From UBA3478 sp038134285 (GTDB lineage: Bacteria > Bacteroidota > Bacteroidia > Flavobacteriales > Flavobacteriaceae), in assembly GCA_038134285.1 (NCBI GenBank), contig JAYPUW010000014.1, positions 1 to 26,372 on the forward strand: a stretch of DNA of 26,372 nt, in the 5' to 3' direction. This document shows, piece after piece, positions 15,109 through 22,792 of this stretch. Both the position numbers and the translations under genes were made by a program. Within the stretch, counting starts at the first letter, position 1; each line of letters opens with the position of its first letter. The notes beneath the pieces are model-generated. The model was not told the DNA's origin, searched no databases, and saw only the letters and a list, made by a program, of their open reading frames with translations.

Positions 15109-16032
15109 ATGGAATATAAGAAATCACGCCGAAATTTTTTAAAAGTAAGTTCAACTGCTGTATTAGGAACTATGGCAGGCTGTTCTTATTCGACAACAAC
15201 TAAAAGTGATACGAAAGCTACAAGCCTGGCAACTATTTATAATACAGAGGAATTTTTGTTATCTGGACCTGCAAATCGCACTTTCAGAATACAAATATCA
15301 CACCCCCATGCAGATGACCCTAGTTTGGAGTTAATGAAACAAGGACTTAAACCTATACCAGTATATGTTAATGATGGAGGATATGCATTTGGTATGTTTT
15401 CCAATATCGCCAGGTATTTACAGTGGGGAGGATTGAGTCCAATTATGGTGATTGGTATAGCATATGAAGATCAAATGGCTGCTAGTGAACTTTATAGATT
15501 GCATGATCTCACACCTCCCGACCAAAACTTCACTTCACGTTGGGATGAAACTCTAGGACCAGAAAGTGTAGGTGGGGCACCTGATTTTAGAGAGTTTTTA
15601 ATAGGCACATTAAAACCCTTAATCGAAGAGCGATTTAATGTTGATGCCGCTAAATCAATTCTTTTTGGGCATTCATTGGGTGGGCTCTTTGCGTTAAATA
15701 CGATGCTCAAGTCTCCCAATTCGTTTTATGGTATTTTGGCCTTAAGTCCTTCCATTTGGTTTAAGCAGCACCAATTAATAAAAGCATTAAGGAATGGATT
15801 AGATAATGATTTTAGGTTTGGAGGGAAATTGGCAGTTTATGTTGGAGGGAAAGAGGAAGAAATTGGAGGAGAGAAAGCTAAAATGACAAGTAATGTAGAA
15901 AAACTTAAGGACATAGTTTTAGAGCACAGTTCTAGTTTTGGGGGCTATGATATTAAAATCTTACCAGATAGAACTCATCATAATATTTTAGGACAAGGAA
16001 TTACAGAAGGTCTAGAATTCCTACTTTCATAG
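15109..16032 (+). CDS. Tat-exported lipoprotein esterase, siderophore-esterase-like (Fes/IroE type)
   Basis: The 307-residue protein begins with a twin-arginine signal (SRRNFLKVSS, R7-R8) that runs into a lipobox TMAGC (C25), so it is probably exported folded and lipidated. The rest is an alpha/beta hydrolase of the putative-esterase family. The nucleophile elbow is GHSLGG (S189), the probable histidine is in DRTHHN near residue 290, and VYVGGKEEE probably carries the acid region. Relatives cut trilactone siderophores to release iron, and related members act on other esters. Its place directly after a signal-transducing TonB receptor supports a siderophore role. The Tat signal and lipid anchor suggest action in the periplasm. 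Confidence 0.85.
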   Translation: MEYKKSRRNFLKVSSTAVLGTMAGCSYSTTTKSDTKATSLATIYNTEEFLLSGPANRTFRIQISHPHADDPSLELMKQGLKPIPVYVNDGGYAFGMFSNIARYLQWGGLSPIMVIGIAYEDQMAASELYRLHDLTPPDQNFTSRWDETLGPESVGGAPDFREFLIGTLKPLIEERFNVDAAKSILFGHSLGGLFALNTMLKSPNSFYGILALSPSIWFKQHQLIKALRNGLDNDFRFGGKLAVYVGGKEEEIGGEKAKMTSNVEKLKDIVLEHSSSFGGYDIKILPDRTHHNILGQGITEGLEFLLS

Positions 16033-16125
16033 AAATTATATTGGAATCTTTATGAGTAATACAACCTCTTTCGTTGATTTCATTGGATTAGTTCACTTAT
16101 AAACAGTTTGTTTAAAGGAGTTGTT

Positions 16126-16224
16126 TTGCTGCATCTTCTGATAATAGGGGGAGCCATTTTAGACAAGCCATCGATTTTCGATGGCTTTTTCTTTTTCTAC
16201 AAGGTCTTAACGCGGTTGCAACTC
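16126..16224 (+). repeat. Dispersed ~98-bp intergenic repeat, copy C
   Basis: The block order is the same as in copy A. Differences are the left end TTTGCTGCATCTTCTGA and GCCATTTTAGAC instead of GCCATCTTAGAC. The hairpin at 16165-16187 has loop TTT. The right end is GTTGCAACTC. It lies between the convergent esterase and DoxX genes. Confidence 0.92.
16165..16195 (+). terminator. Hairpin of repeat copy C, terminator-like
   Basis: A 10-bp perfect stem with loop TTT is followed by a T-rich run. It lies between convergent genes, 132 bp after the esterase stop. Confidence 0.62.
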
Positions 16225-16242
16225 AATAAAAAAAGGTCTCGC

Positions 16243-16608
16243 TTAATTTTGAAACAAAGATTTAAAGCTCGACCAATTAAAGTACATTAATAGAATATTG
16301 AATGTGGCAACCAGTAGAGCCAATTCGATACCTGTTGAATCTAACATGGAACGATACAGAACAATATTTACCGAGATTATTGCCGAAAAAATCAAGGCAA
16401 AACCTTTCCATTTATTGATTAATAGTAAAATACCAGCGACAACTTCAGTAATTCCAACTAATTCCCACATATAGCCAGTATTGATTAAGGCTTTGATGAA
16501 ATCATCTGGAGGTGGTGTCGGTAAAAAATAAAAAAACTTGTTGAGGCCTATTACAAAGAGTATGAGCCCAAGAAAAATTCTCGAAAATATTTCAATTTTT
16601 GAAAGCAT
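16243..16608 (-). CDS. DoxX-family membrane protein
   Basis: The 121-residue protein has four predicted membrane helices at about 5-25, 47-65, 69-88 and 93-112. The opening IFSRIFLGLILFVIGLNKFFYF and the GITEVVAGILLL helix are typical of small DoxX-like proteins. These are linked to respiratory or redox functions, but the single-domain members lack a defined reaction. It follows the Crp/Fnr gene on the same strand with 68 bp between them, and that gap holds a 16-bp palindrome of FNR-site type. It is therefore a likely direct target of that regulator. Confidence 0.85.
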   Translation of the reverse strand: MLSKIEIFSRIFLGLILFVIGLNKFFYFLPTPPPDDFIKALINTGYMWELVGITEVVAGILLLINKWKGFALIFSAIISVNIVLYRSMLDSTGIELALLVATFNILLMYFNWSSFKSLFQN

Positions 16609-16658
16609 GGCAGTATGGTTTTTACACTTTCAATTTAACCCCTTGAGGTGAAATTCCT

Positions 16659-16674
16659 TTTGACAAATGTCAAA
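16659..16674. promoter_or_regulatory. FNR/CRP-like palindromic operator upstream of DoxX gene
   Basis: TTTGACA-AA-TGTCAAA is a palindrome with perfect 7-bp arms. It fits the Crp/Fnr pattern TTGAn-N4-nTCAA. It ends 50 bp before the DoxX ATG and begins just after the stop codon of the regulator gene. Confidence 0.6.
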
Positions 16675-16676
16675 TT

Positions 16677-17234
16677 CTACTTTCTAATTCGACTCAATGT
16701 TTCTTGAGTAACGCCAAGATATGATGCAATCATACTTAAAGGCACTTTTAGGATGAGATCTGGGCGCTCTTGCATTAAAATATCATAGCGCTCTTTGGCC
16801 GTATAAAACATCATATCGTCAAATCTTTTTTCCATAACGGAAATCCCATAATTCGTGAACATTCTTCCTATTCTACTCAATTCCTGATTTGCTTCAAAAA
16901 GTGATTCCAGCTTATGGTATTCTAATTCCCATAATTCCGATTCCTCTAAAGTTTCCACCATCTTATTGCTTGGCTTTTGCATGAAGAAGCTGGACATAGA
17001 ACCAGCAAAATCGTTTTGAGTGGCAATTGAATAAGTAACATCTTTACCGTCTTTATAATAAAAGGTTCGAACGATGCCCTTTTCTACGATATATATTTTA
17101 TCTGAAACCTCACCTTGCTTTTGAAGAACAACTTTAGGCGGGAAGGTGATTTTATTAATAGAACTAATTAGAATTTGCTCATTTTGTGAGGAGAGTCCAC
17201 CGACTTGTTTGAAAACATTGATTATGTTTTGCAT
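16677..17234 (-). CDS. Crp/Fnr-family transcriptional regulator
   Basis: The protein has 185 residues. A cyclic-nucleotide-binding-type beta-barrel spans about 15-120 (LQKQGEVSDKIYIVEKGIVRTFYYKDGKDVTYSI). A shortened winged helix at the very C terminus ends in VPLSMIASYLGVTQETLSRIRK, where the helix SxIRK is cut off as usual in this phylum. There are no FNR-type cysteines for an Fe-S cluster. The ligand is unknown, and the barrel lacks an obvious cAMP phosphate-binding RE.ALL motif. DoxX lies downstream and the proposed operator is between the two genes. Confidence 0.9.
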   Translation of the reverse strand: MQNIINVFKQVGGLSSQNEQILISSINKITFPPKVVLQKQGEVSDKIYIVEKGIVRTFYYKDGKDVTYSIATQNDFAGSMSSFFMQKPSNKMVETLEESELWELEYHKLESLFEANQELSRIGRMFTNYGISVMEKRFDDMMFYTAKERYDILMQERPDLILKVPLSMIASYLGVTQETLSRIRK

Positions 17235-17328
17235 GATTTCAATTTCCTACAAAAAAAGAAAAAATAATCATGAACGGCATTTAAACAGAAACGAAATTAT
17301 GTAGAGCTCGATCCAATTTGGATTTATA

Positions 17329-17425
17329 ATGCTGCAACTTCGAATAATAGGGGGAGCCATCTTAGACAAGCCATCGAAAATCGATGGCTTTTTCTTTTTC
17401 TACAAGGTGTTAGGCGGTTGCATCT
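17329..17425 (+). repeat. Dispersed ~98-bp intergenic repeat, copy D
   Basis: The block order is the same. The left end is AATGCTGCAACTTCGAATAA, the hairpin at 17368-17390 has loop AAA, and the right end is GTTGCATCT. Unlike most copies it lies between two genes of the same strand: the start of the crp-like gene and the end of purU, both on the minus strand. A perfect palindrome ATCCAATTTGGAT (17311-17323) abuts its left end. Confidence 0.92.
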
Positions 17426-17479
17426 ACGTTCAGAGGTAATTCTGACTAAACAACAAGAAAATCAGTCTAATTCTCGGAT

Positions 17480-18328
17480 TTAGGAAAAGATTACTGTTTT
17501 GTTGTTATAAATAATAGTTTTTCTATCCAAGTGCTTAGTAATTGCTTTGGATAATACAATCTTTTCTAAATCTCTTCCCTTTAAGATGAAATCATGCACA
17601 GAATGGACATGCGATACGAAGGTGACGTCTTGTTCAATAATAGGTCCGGCATCTAATTCCTCAGTCACATAATGTGAGGTAGCACCAATAATTTTAACCC
17701 CCCTATCATATGCCGCATGATAAGGCTTTGCACCAGCAAAAGCAGGTAAAAAGGAATGGTGAATATTGATAATTTTATTCGGATAAGCTTGAATCATCTC
17801 AGAAGAAATGATTTGCATGTATCTTGCTAATACAATAAAATCAATCTCGAACTCCTTTAAGAGTTGTAGCTGTATCTTTTCCGCCTGCCTCTTATTATCC
17901 TTGGCTATTGGCACATGGAAATAGGGGATGTTAAATTGTTGTGCTATAGCTTCTAAATCAGGGTGATTTGAAACAACAAATGGTATCTCAACATTCCAAT
18001 CACCAGCTTGATATCTTGCCAGAATATCATAAAGGCAATGGTTGTATTTAGAAACAAAAACTCCCATCCTTACTTTTTTTAAAGAATCATGAATATCATA
18101 ACTCATCTTGTGAGGTATAGCAATTTCCTGCTCAAACTTTTCTTTGAAGGAAGTCTTTGAAAAGCTTTCTTCTAAAACTACCTCAATACGCATAAAGAAG
18201 ATATCCCTTTCACGATCTACAAATTGATCTAAGTAAACAATATTTCCTCCAGCTTTATGAAGGAAATTTGTAGTTTCACTAATGATTCCCTTCTTGTCAG
18301 GACAATGGATTAGTATACTGAGTTTCAT
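17480..18328 (-). CDS. purU: Formyltetrahydrofolate deformylase
   Basis: It hydrolyses 10-formyl-tetrahydrofolate to formate and tetrahydrofolate, balancing one-carbon pools in the cytosol. The 282-residue length is normal. An N-terminal ACT-like domain (about 1-80, SILIHCPDKKGIISETTNFL) is followed by a formyltransferase-fold domain. The active-site motifs are INIHHSFLPAF, YHAAYDRGVKIIGATSHYV and LDAGPIIEQD. It is the last gene of the sulfate operon, 34 bp after cysN. A functional link to sulfate reduction is not obvious; methionine or one-carbon demand is one possibility. A repeat copy lies between this gene and the next unit. Confidence 0.96.
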   Translation of the reverse strand: MKLSILIHCPDKKGIISETTNFLHKAGGNIVYLDQFVDRERDIFFMRIEVVLEESFSKTSFKEKFEQEIAIPHKMSYDIHDSLKKVRMGVFVSKYNHCLYDILARYQAGDWNVEIPFVVSNHPDLEAIAQQFNIPYFHVPIAKDNKRQAEKIQLQLLKEFEIDFIVLARYMQIISSEMIQAYPNKIINIHHSFLPAFAGAKPYHAAYDRGVKIIGATSHYVTEELDAGPIIEQDVTFVSHVHSVHDFILKGRDLEKIVLSKAITKHLDRKTIIYNNKTVIFS

Positions 18329-18362
18329 TGGATGATATTTCTGTTTTTCAGCCCATCAATGA

Positions 18363-19604
18363 CTATCGTATAAAGCCAACACCAGCAGTATTGTTGGTTA
18401 ATGAATCTATCAGTATAAATGAACCAAGATTTTTGTTTTTTTCGAAAGACTGATATACAATTTCTTGAGCAGTAATCAATTCAATTTCTCCAATATCATT
18501 CAAACCTAGTGAAGTAGCCTTCTCATGATTTAACTCTTCTAGGTTCAAACGATGATTAATCGATTTAATTTTAGTTTGAACCTTTTGAATACCAAGTTGT
18601 ATCCAATACTTTGCTCCTACGACAAGTTTTGAATCCTGCATCCAACATATTTCTGCCTTTAGTTGTTTAGAAATTTGCAAGTCGTGATTAGCACTGACAA
18701 TAGAATTTCCACGAGAAATGTCTATTTCATCTTTGAGAAGGATTGTTCTGCTTTCTCCTACTTGGGCATCTTCGACTAAAACACCATACTTTTCGATACT
18801 TTTTATTTGGCTAGATCGTCCAGTAGGATATACTATTATATTATCACCTACTTGAAAAGAGCCCGAATTGACTTTTCCTGCAAATCCTCTATAGTCATGA
18901 TACTTTTCAGTTTTTGGGCGTAAAACATATTGTACCTGTAACACATTATCCTTTTGTGGATAGATTTCTGTAGAAAGATTTTCTAAAATTTCAAGAAGAG
19001 TAGACGAGCGATACCAATTCATCCTTTCTGAAACAATAGTAACATTATCTCCCATTAAGGCTGAAATTGGCACAAAATCAATCGTTTTTACCTTCATGGA
19101 CACACTTTTAATCCATGTTTCAATCTGATTTTTTATCTCAATAAATCGCTTTTGATCGAAATCGACTAAATCCATTTTATTGATCGCAAAAATCAAATGG
19201 CGGATTCCAAGTAAACGATTAATATATAAATGGCGCCTAGTTTGGGCTACGATGCCTTTTCTTGCGTCTATTAACAGTATTGAAGCTCTAGCATTTGATG
19301 CGCCAGTTACCATGTTGCGAGTGTATTCTTCATGGCCTGGTGAATCCGCTATTACAAATCGTCTAGTTGGTGTAGAAAAAAAGATATGGGATACATCAAT
19401 AGTTATTCCTTGCTCTCTTTCAGTAAGTAATCCATCTGTCGCAAGAGATAAATCCAAATAATCATAACCTCTTGATTCGCTTTTATTTTTAATATGTTCT
19501 AACTGGTCTGACTTTAAAGAATCTGTCTCATACAAAAGCCTCCCTATTAGTGTGCTTTTGCCATCATCTACACTGCCTGCAGTTGCTATTTTTAGAATAT
19601 CCAT
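18363..19604 (-). CDS. cysN: Sulfate adenylyltransferase large subunit (GTPase)
   Basis: With CysD it forms ATP sulfurylase, using GTP hydrolysis to drive formation of adenosine 5'-phosphosulfate (APS). The 413-residue protein has an EF-Tu-like G domain: SVDDGKSTLIGRLL (P loop), DSPGHEEYTRNMVTGAS (G3) and NKMDLVDFD (G4). Two beta-barrels follow. There is no fused APS kinase (CysC) domain, in keeping with an APS-using reductase encoded next door. It is 1 bp downstream of cysD. Confidence 0.96.
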   Translation of the reverse strand: MDILKIATAGSVDDGKSTLIGRLLYETDSLKSDQLEHIKNKSESRGYDYLDLSLATDGLLTEREQGITIDVSHIFFSTPTRRFVIADSPGHEEYTRNMVTGASNARASILLIDARKGIVAQTRRHLYINRLLGIRHLIFAINKMDLVDFDQKRFIEIKNQIETWIKSVSMKVKTIDFVPISALMGDNVTIVSERMNWYRSSTLLEILENLSTEIYPQKDNVLQVQYVLRPKTEKYHDYRGFAGKVNSGSFQVGDNIIVYPTGRSSQIKSIEKYGVLVEDAQVGESRTILLKDEIDISRGNSIVSANHDLQISKQLKAEICWMQDSKLVVGAKYWIQLGIQKVQTKIKSINHRLNLEELNHEKATSLGLNDIGEIELITAQEIVYQSFEKNKNLGSFILIDSLTNNTAGVGFIR

Positions 19605-19605
19605 A

Positions 19606-20496
19606 TTAAAAATATCCTATTTTCTTGCGCTCTTCTAAAGCACCCTCTGACCGTTTGTCATCAATACGAGCTCCACGTTCTGAAAATGTCGAGCTTCTAA
19701 TTTCATGGATAATATTGTCGAGCTCAAAAGCATCTGACAATACCGCAGCGGTACAAGTCATATCCCCAACTGTTCGAAAGCGAACGTTTGCGGTAATAAC
19801 CTCATCCTTTTCTCCAATATCTACGTAATCAGAGCAAGGAATCCACAAACCCTCTCTGTTAAAAATCTTTCTCTCATGCGCATAATAAAGTGAAGGTATT
19901 TGTAAACGTTCTCTTTTTATATAATTCCAAACATCAAGTTCTGTCCAATTACTTATTGGAAATACACGAACATTTTCTCCGTTATGAATACTACCATTTA
20001 ACATATCAAATAACTCAGGACGTTGCAACTTTTCATTCCATTGTCCAAAATCATCTCGGACAGAAAAAATACGTTCTTTAGCTCTCGCTTTTTCTTCGTC
20101 TCTTCTGGCTCCACCAATGCATGCATCAAATTTATACTTTTCTATCGCGTTTAGTAGTGTAGTGGTTTGTAATGAATTTCGACTTGCATATCGACCAGAT
20201 TCATCTTGAGACAGGCCTGCGTCAATATCATCTTGTACAGAAGCAATAATCAACTGAGCATCCAGAGAATTGATCAAATTATCTCTAAACTCCAATGTTT
20301 CAGGAAAGTTGTGCCCAGTATCAATATGAACTAAAGGAAATGGTATTTTTGATGGCGCAAATGCCTTTTCTGCTAATCGAACAAGCGTGATAGAGTCTTT
20401 ACCCCCTGAAAAAAGTAAACAGGGATTGTCAAATTGACCCATAACCTCTCGCATGATGTAGATAGATTCCTCTTCTAAATGCTGCAATACATCCAT
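19606..20496 (-). CDS. cysD: Sulfate adenylyltransferase small subunit
   Basis: The 296-residue protein catalyses adenylyl transfer from ATP to sulfate, in complex with CysN. The PP-loop ATP site LLFSGGKDSITLVRLAEKAF lies at about 27-46. HIDTGHNFPETLEFRD and the family end EGALEERKKIGYF are present. The gene lies between cysH (3 bp upstream) and cysN (1 bp downstream) on the minus strand. Confidence 0.97.
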   Translation of the reverse strand: MDVLQHLEEESIYIMREVMGQFDNPCLLFSGGKDSITLVRLAEKAFAPSKIPFPLVHIDTGHNFPETLEFRDNLINSLDAQLIIASVQDDIDAGLSQDESGRYASRNSLQTTTLLNAIEKYKFDACIGGARRDEEKARAKERIFSVRDDFGQWNEKLQRPELFDMLNGSIHNGENVRVFPISNWTELDVWNYIKRERLQIPSLYYAHERKIFNREGLWIPCSDYVDIGEKDEVITANVRFRTVGDMTCTAAVLSDAFELDNIIHEIRSSTFSERGARIDDKRSEGALEERKKIGYF

Positions 20497-20499
20497 TAC

Positions 20500-21231
20500 T
20501 TATTCTTTTGATAAATGAAGGCCACACTCTTTGTGGCTGGATTCCCACCACCAGCGGCCTGCTCGTGAAGGTTCTCCTACTTTCACTGCTCGTGTACAAG
20601 GAGCACATCCAATGCTGACATATCCCTGATTATGCAAGCTATTTTGTGGAATATTAAAGGATTTCAAATAGTCTAATACCTCCTGACGTGTCCAATTCAT
20701 TAAGGGATTAAATTTGATAATTTCAAATTGAGGATCATATTCAAATACCTTAAAATGTGATCGATTTTCTGATTGTTCACCACATAAGCCTGTTACCCAA
20801 ACTGCATAAGACTTTAATGCCCGTTTTAAAGGGTTTATTTTTCTGACAAAACAACAATCTTTTCGGTTTTGCACAGAATCATAAAATCCATTAATTCCTT
20901 GGTTAGCAACTAATTCTTCGACTTCCTTGTGATCTGGAAAACAAGTTCGAATCGATCTACTGTATTTTTTTTGGGATGAGGACAAAACATCATAAGTCTC
21001 TTGAAAAAGTCGTCCTGTATCTAAAGTAAATACATCAATATCTAGGTTATTGGTGAAAATATGATCAGTCAAAACTTGATCTTCTTGACCAAGAGAAGTA
21101 GAAAAACATATTCTACCAAATTTTGCTTCGATAGCCAAAGAAAATAGAAAACTCAAATTCTTCGATTGACCCACTATATTGTTCAATGACTGAAGATGTC
21201 CTAATATCGTCAATTCTTGGTTTTCCCCCAT
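20500..21231 (-). CDS. cysH: Adenylyl-sulfate (APS) reductase, thioredoxin-dependent
   Basis: It reduces APS to sulfite. The 243-residue protein has a PP-loop-like FSTSLGQEDQVLTD. It also has the cysteine set of the Fe-S type: KDCCFVRKINPL (CC pair) and GCAPCTRAV (CxxC), which hold a 4Fe-4S cluster, plus KECGLH with the catalytic cysteine near the C terminus. The cluster cysteines mark an APS rather than PAPS reductase, which explains why no cysC is needed. The ATG lies 22 bp inside the end of the upstream DUF2061 gene. Sulfite reductase genes are not in the window. Confidence 0.95.
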   Translation of the reverse strand: MGENQELTILGHLQSLNNIVGQSKNLSFLFSLAIEAKFGRICFSTSLGQEDQVLTDHIFTNNLDIDVFTLDTGRLFQETYDVLSSSQKKYSRSIRTCFPDHKEVEELVANQGINGFYDSVQNRKDCCFVRKINPLKRALKSYAVWVTGLCGEQSENRSHFKVFEYDPQFEIIKFNPLMNWTRQEVLDYLKSFNIPQNSLHNQGYVSIGCAPCTRAVKVGEPSRAGRWWWESSHKECGLHLSKE

Positions 21232-21470
21232 GAAACTCTATTCCATAAACGTTCGTGCAGAACATACAAGCCCATCTTAGTAATGAGTTCAATCATACCT
21301 ATTGACAAAGCAAAATCTATTTTTCCAGTAACAAAAAAAGAAATGAAAATAGTGTCAATGGTTCCAATAACTCTCCAACTGAAAGACTTGATAAAACTCC
21401 TAGTTAGTTTATCCTGATCTAAACTCTGAGCATGGGTGGTTGTTCTTAAAAATATTCGTTCTACTATCAT
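21210..21470 (-). CDS. DUF2061-family small membrane protein
   Basis: The protein has 86 residues. The DUF2061 core is clear: SFIKSFSWRVIGTIDTIFISFFVTGKIDFALSIGMIELITKMGLYVLHERLWNRV, with two membrane helices and the closing YVLHERxW motif. The family often accompanies sulfate assimilation genes, but its function is not established; a role in sulfate or sulfite handling at the membrane is a guess. It is the first gene of the operon and overlaps cysH by 22 bp. Confidence 0.9.
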   Translation of the reverse strand: MIVERIFLRTTTHAQSLDQDKLTRSFIKSFSWRVIGTIDTIFISFFVTGKIDFALSIGMIELITKMGLYVLHERLWNRVSWGKTKN

Positions 21471-21514
21471 CCTCGAATTTGTAGTTCGGCAAAACTATAA
21501 CGTCTTACATTAAT

Positions 21515-21535
21515 ATCCTACTAAATAAGTAGGAT
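21515..21535. promoter_or_regulatory. Palindromic operator between cys operon and Rrf2 gene
   Basis: ATCCTACT (21515-21522) and AGTAGGAT (21528-21535) are perfect 8-bp arms with a 5-bp AT spacer. The site lies 44 bp before the DUF2061 start and 44 bp before the Rrf2 start, so one bound dimer could control both directions. Confidence 0.65.
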
Positions 21536-21579
21536 TTATATAAATTTTAAATTTTAAATTTGATTTATAATTTCTGATT

Positions 21580-22017
21580 TTGATTTCCAAAAAGTGTAAA
21601 TACGCATTAAAAGCACTGATTTATATTTCAAAAAATAATGGTGATGAAACCGTTTTGACTTCATCAATAGCTCGAGACGAAAACATCCCAAGAAAGTTTT
21701 TGGAAAGTATATTACGTAACCTTCGTAACAATAAGATTTTACACAGTAAACGTGGAAAAAAGGGTGGATTTGCATTATTACGAGATCCTAAAGAGATCTA
21801 TATAGTTGAAATTATGCGAATCATGGACGGACCGGTAGCTATGTTACCCTGTGTGTCATTAAACTATTATAAATCTTGTGAAGAATGCGACGAGAAAAAT
21901 TGTAAAATCAAAGGGATGTTCGAAAATGTTAGAGACAAGACTTTAGAAATCCTAGGAAGTACAAGTTTGCACGACTTAAATCAACAATATAATCAAAAGG
22001 AGGCTCCTTTAGTTTAA
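21580..22017 (+). CDS. Rrf2-family transcriptional regulator
   Basis: The protein has 145 residues. The start is a TTG at 21580, chosen because MISKKCKYALKALIYISK is the standard Rrf2 beginning and a stop lies just upstream in frame. The winged helix is at about 1-65 (RDENIPRKFLESILRNL, RGKKGGFALLRDP). The later part has the cysteine group PCVSLNYYKSCEECDEKNCKIKG, which could bind an Fe-S cluster as in IscR or NsrR, or sense sulfur metabolites. It is divergent from the sulfate operon with the palindrome at 21515 between them, so it probably regulates sulfate assimilation. Confidence 0.93.
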   Translation: MISKKCKYALKALIYISKNNGDETVLTSSIARDENIPRKFLESILRNLRNNKILHSKRGKKGGFALLRDPKEIYIVEIMRIMDGPVAMLPCVSLNYYKSCEECDEKNCKIKGMFENVRDKTLEILGSTSLHDLNQQYNQKEAPLV

Positions 22018-22061
22018 TAATCGATTATGCAAACAAACCTAATTCACAATTAGATTGAGTT

Positions 22062-22170
22062 GTGCTGCAACTTTGAATAACAGGTGGAGCAAAAGCTTAG
22101 CCTTTGTATTTGAAAGGCTTTACAAAGACTGACAAAGCCCGGATCATTTGATTCGGGCTTTTTATTTGTC
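22062..22170 (+). repeat. Divergent copy E of the intergenic repeat
   Basis: The first 30 or so bases (22062-22090: GTGCTGCAACTTTGAATAAC, then AGGTGGAGC) match the other copies. The middle is then replaced. A first hairpin is possible in 22098-22127 (CTTTGTA with TACAAAG, or GCCTTT with AAAGGC). Then GACAAAGCCC opens a different terminator stem. The right end GTTGCAAC is not found. It lies between the Rrf2 gene and the next plus-strand gene. Confidence 0.75.
22134..22168 (+). terminator. Intrinsic terminator after the Rrf2 gene
   Basis: AAAGCCCGGATC (22134-22145) pairs with GATTCGGGCTTT (22150-22161) over 12 bp with one G-T wobble and a 4-nt loop. It is followed by TTATTTGTC. It is part of repeat copy E and occupies the place of the standard hairpin. 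Confidence 0.7.
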
Positions 22171-22316
22171 CACGATTTTGTCCACCAAATCAAGTTTTTC
22201 GAGAAATCAGGGCAAAATTCCACAGTTCATTCTGATATTGAAATCCTTGACACTAAACTTCTCAATTAGATTATATTTTTTAAATTCTTATGAAATTATA
22301 AAATATAAATCCAAGA

Positions 22317-22784
22317 ATGGATAAAACTAGAAACTCTTATAATCCCAAATCGAACTTAGGCATATTAATTAGTCTTAATTGTGTTTTACCATTACTTATA
22401 GGAGGGTTAATTTATGTTTTATTTAGGCCTCTAACTCTAAAAATGTTTAATTGGTTCGAATACATTGGATTATTAGGCTCTATACTCGAAATGAGATCTG
22501 CTTTTCAAAACTATATTTTATTTCCGGATTGGTTTTATTACGCACTACCCGACGGCTTGTGGACCTATTCTTTTACTACGTCATTTATACTTATTTGGAG
22601 ACATAGTTCAAGTCTGAAATACTGGCTGATGATTCCATTATCTTTGAGTATAATACCTGAAATTTTACAATATTTTAATTTATTAACAGGTACGTTTGAT
22701 ATAAATGATTTATTTCTACAAATATTTGGTTTTTTTCTAAGTATTTTGTTCTTTAGAAAAGAAAACAGTAAAAATCTCAAATAA
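22317..22784 (+). CDS. Small integral membrane protein, VanZ-like
   Basis: The 155-residue protein has four hydrophobic segments (about 17-37, 47-60, 80-95 and 100-118, with a last one at about 133-148). The pattern PDGLWTYSFTTSFILIW, then IPEILQYFNLLTGTFDINDL, resembles the EILQ…GTFDxxD core of VanZ-like and related Bacteroidota membrane proteins. No reaction is known. The next gene begins 8 bp after the stop, suggesting co-transcription. Confidence 0.75.
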   Translation: MDKTRNSYNPKSNLGILISLNCVLPLLIGGLIYVLFRPLTLKMFNWFEYIGLLGSILEMRSAFQNYILFPDWFYYALPDGLWTYSFTTSFILIWRHSSSLKYWLMIPLSLSIIPEILQYFNLLTGTFDINDLFLQIFGFFLSILFFRKENSKNLK

Positions 22785-22792
22785 CGTTAATC

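Noticed and set aside
16108..16290. Open frame of 60 codons across repeat copy C
   Set aside because: It runs through the repeat and its poly-T tract (FFFFY) and into the DoxX 3' end. The frame is not kept in the other repeat copies, so it is not a gene.
17311..17323. ATCCAATTTGGAT palindrome beside repeat copy D as part of the repeat
   Set aside because: It is not present next to the other copies; at most it is a local operator candidate without further support.
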